Source: Chitinophagaceae bacterium
GTDB lineage: Bacteria > Bacteroidota > Bacteroidia > Chitinophagales > Chitinophagaceae
Direction of reading: 5' to 3'
Length of the DNA stretch: 55,719 nucleotides
NCBI GenBank assembly: GCA_947380905.1
Contig: CANCSS010000013.1
Span: 1-55,719, forward strand
The translations under genes and the position numbers were made by a program. This document shows positions 54,501 through 55,719 of the stretch, in pieces (the first letter of the stretch is position 1; every line of letters starts with the position of its first letter). Under the pieces are notes generated by a model. The model made no database searches. It saw only the letters and a program-made list of their open reading frames with translations, and was not told the origin of the DNA.

Positions 54501-55719
54501 ACATTACTGGATGTCCTTTCAATATATTTTCTAAGATATCCCAAATAATCGCTTCTTTTTTGTCTACTAATTTCTTAGCCGACTTCACGGTTTTTACGAT
54601 ACCTCTTTCAATTAATTTACGAATGATAAATGGCTTAAACAATTCAGCCGACATATCTTTTGGCAATCCGCACTCATGCATTTTTAATTCTGGTCCTACC
54701 ACAATTACAGAACGTCCAGAATAATCGACACGCTTTCCTAATAAGTTTTGACGGAAACGACCTTGCTTACCTTTTAAAACATCCGATAAAGATTTCAAAG
54801 CACGTCCACCTTCTGCTTTAACCGCATTGGATTTACGTGAGTTATCGAATAAAGAATCGATGGCCTCTTGTAACATACGTTTTTCGTTACGTAAGATTAC
54901 TTCTGGCGCTTTAATTTCCAACAAACGCTTTAAACGATTGTTACGGATAATTACACGACGGTATAAATCGTTCAAATCAGAACTTGCAAAACGGCCACCA
55001 TCCAATGGAACCAATGGACGCAATTCTGGCGGTATAACAGGAATATATTTCATTACCATCCACTCAGGGCGGTTGGTAATATGTGTTTGTGCTTCACGGA
55101 AAGATTCTACTACGCTCAAACGCTTTAAGGCATCTGCTTTACGTTGTTGAGATGTTTCGTTGGCTGCTGCATTACGCAAAGAGAAACTTAATTCATCCAA
55201 ATCCAATAAACCTAATAAATCATGTACTGCATCGGCACCCATTTTGGCAACGAACTTTTGTGGATCGTCGTCGGGCAAGTATTGGTTTTCTTTTGGTAAA
55301 GTATCTAATAAATCTAAGTATTCCTCTTCCGTTAATAAATCGGCAACTTTAAACTCACTCTTAATACCCGGTTGAATAACTACATAACGCTCATAATAAA
55401 TAATGGTTTCTAATTTCTTAGAACTCATGCCTAATAAGTATCCAATTTTATTGGGCAAAGATTTAAAATACCAAATGTGCACTACAGGAACCACCAATTT
55501 AATGTGCCCCATACGCTCACGACGTACTTTTTTCTCTGTTACCTCTACACCACATCTGTCACATACAATCCCCTTGTAACGAATACGTTTGTACTTTCCA
55601 CAAGCACACTCATAGTCCTTTACTGGACCAAAGATACGCTCACAGAAAAGTCCATCACGCTCGGGCTTATACGTACGATAGTTGATGGTTTCAGGTTTCA
55701 ACACTTCTCCAAAACTTCT
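51517..55719 (-). CDS. rpoC: RNA polymerase beta' subunit, partial (N-terminus beyond the right edge)
   Basis: The frame is open through base 55719, so no start lies in the window; a GTG at 55704 is an internal Val codon. The visible 1400 residues start with [14 protein letters not shown], and Bacteroidota RpoC usually has about 30-35 more residues before this. Seen are the first zinc site (C-A-C-G and C-D-R-C-G near the edge), the active-site loop N-A-D-F-D-G-D with three Mg-binding Asp (about 440 residues from the edge), the second zinc site ([11 protein letters not shown]) and the conserved [11 protein letters not shown] trigger-loop region. The protein ends in acidic F-D-D-D-E. rpoB would be expected next on the right. 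Confidence 0.98.
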   Translation of the reverse strand, partial: RSFGEVLKPETINYRTYKPERDGLFCERIFGPVKDYECACGKYKRIRYKGIVCDRCGVEVTEKKVRRERMGHIKLVVPVVHIWYFKSLPNKIGYLLGMSSKKLETIIYYERYVVIQPGIKSEFKVADLLTEEEYLDLLDTLPKENQYLPDDDPQKFVAKMGADAVHDLLGLLDLDELSFSLRNAAANETSQQRKADALKRLSVVESFREAQTHITNRPEWMVMKYIPVIPPELRPLVPLDGGRFASSDLNDLYRRVIIRNNRLKRLLEIKAPEVILRNEKRMLQEAIDSLFDNSRKSNAVKAEGGRALKSLSDVLKGKQGRFRQNLLGKRVDYSGRSVIVVGPELKMHECGLPKDMSAELFKPFIIRKLIERGIVKTVKSAKKLVDKKEAIIWDILENILKGHPVMLNRAPTLHRLSIQAFQPKLVEGKAIQLHPLVTSSFNADFDGDQMAVHVPLSHAAILEAQLLMLSSHNILNPQNGTPITLPSQDMVLGLYYITKGKKSMGDLVVRGEGKAFYNLDEVIIAYNEDKIDLHANIRVKTNIRENGVLVNKLIETTVGRVLFNQHTPKPVGFVNQLLTKKSLREIIGDIIKITDVPTTAKFLDEIKTLGFRMAFRGGLSFNVNDLVVPETRQALLDGAKIEVEEVWENYNMGLITNNERYNQGIDIWSRVDTRITETLIREMAIDKQGFNSVYMMLDSGARGSKTQVKQLVGIRGLMAKPRKSGSTGSEVIENPILSNFKGGLNVLDYFISTHGARKGLADTALKTADAGYLTRRLVDVSQDVVISEEDCGTLRGIATSALKDNEDIIEPLADRIEGRTSLHDVFNPITNELMVGAGEEITIDVARSMEDAGIETVEIRSVLTCECKRGVCVRCYGRNLATGYVTQKGDAVGIIAAQSIGEPGTQLTLRTFHVGGVAGSSSVESSLVAKFDGTIQFDGLRTVDTVNNEGNKVKVVIGRTGEVRIMDVKNDRLMITNNVPYGALLAIKDGTQVKKGDVICTWDPFNNVVVAEQNGKIKFENILEGFTYRDEADEQTGHREKVVIESKDKTKIPTIILVGGKDTKNYNLPVGSHIVIEEGIEVKAGHVLVKIPRVLGKLRDITGGLPRVTELFEARNPGNPAIVCEIDGIVAFGNIKRGNREIIVESKDGMVKKYLVPLTRQILVQDSDFVKAGAPLSDGQIAPADILSIRGPYAVQEYVVNEIQEVYRLQGVKINDKHIEVIVRQMMKKVEIVDAGDTKFLEEDLEDRFDFIQENDRIYDKKVVTDAGESALLKAGQIVTVRELREENSILRRADKKIVEVRDAKPATARPVLLGITKASLGVQSWISAASFQETTKVLSQAAIQGKVDLMLGLKENVITGHLIPAGTGQKEFEKLIVGSKEEYEVLATTREAMSFDDDE

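Noticed and set aside
55702..55704. GTG at 55704 as start of rpoC
   Set aside because: The frame continues to the edge with R-S-F-G-E before it, and RpoC homologues have about 30 more residues here.

Overview
The window looks like a chromosomal piece of a Bacteroidota bacterium, most likely of the Chitinophagaceae type. The evidence is AT-rich DNA with little Shine-Dalgarno signal, a few TTTG-N19-TAnnTTTG-like promoters, a type IX secretion (T9SS) C-terminal sorting domain, DUF4249 and STN/TonB outer-membrane proteins, FG-GAP/beta-helix giant surface proteins, and a Bacteroidota-type rpoC. No tRNA, rRNA, insertion sequence or CRISPR array was seen. Genus cannot be fixed from the sequence alone.

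Layout. 1-474: the start of a secreted SH3-domain protein, cut by the left edge. 475-947: non-coding, with a promoter for that gene and an orphan intrinsic terminator. 948-8106: a tight four-gene plus-strand operon for the outer membrane (unknown secreted protein, STN-type TonB-dependent receptor, DUF4249 lipoprotein, macroglobulin-like protein with a plug-like C-terminal domain). An 11-base direct repeat plus terminator lies on each side of it. 8184-19150: exported hydrolases: a Tat-type TIM-barrel protein, an M28 peptidase, an NTF2-like lipoprotein, an unknown secreted protein, an S10/S9 serine peptidase pair, a MetX-like alpha/beta hydrolase and a DUF885 protein. 19210-22652: a sugar-acid oxidation cluster (SMP-30 lactonase, SDR dehydrogenase, IlvD/Edd dehydratase). 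22754-34892: an 11.7-kb gene for a 3887-residue T9SS-exported surface protein, followed by a small Pro-Thr-rich lipoprotein. 35259-40803: a DUF421 membrane protein, convergent with a two-gene polysaccharide operon whose second product joins GH18-like, NodB deacetylase and GT2 synthase modules in one chain. 40940-46374: a ThuA/PQQ-type sugar dehydrogenase lipoprotein, an exported PLP enzyme and MurQ, convergent with AnmK (cell-wall amino-sugar recycling). 46524-51397: a Gfo/Idh/MocA oxidoreductase, IspD, an HldE1-type heptose kinase, an APC permease and an OmpH/Skp-like chaperone. 51517-55719: rpoC, whose 5' end lies beyond the right edge.

How the genes fit together. The picture is of a heterotrophic, polymer-degrading cell with heavy investment in its envelope. 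Secreted peptidases and TonB uptake supply peptides and sugars, a lactonase/dehydrogenase/dehydratase set can oxidise sugars without phosphorylation, and MurQ/AnmK recycle muropeptides. The T9SS giant protein and the GH18-CE4-GT2 polymer synthase probably shape the cell surface. The least explained items are the four-gene TonB/DUF4249/macroglobulin operon and its flanking repeats, the single-chain polymer synthase-deacetylase-hydrolase, the giant protein with its leader hairpin, and the coupling of murQ to an exported PLP enzyme.
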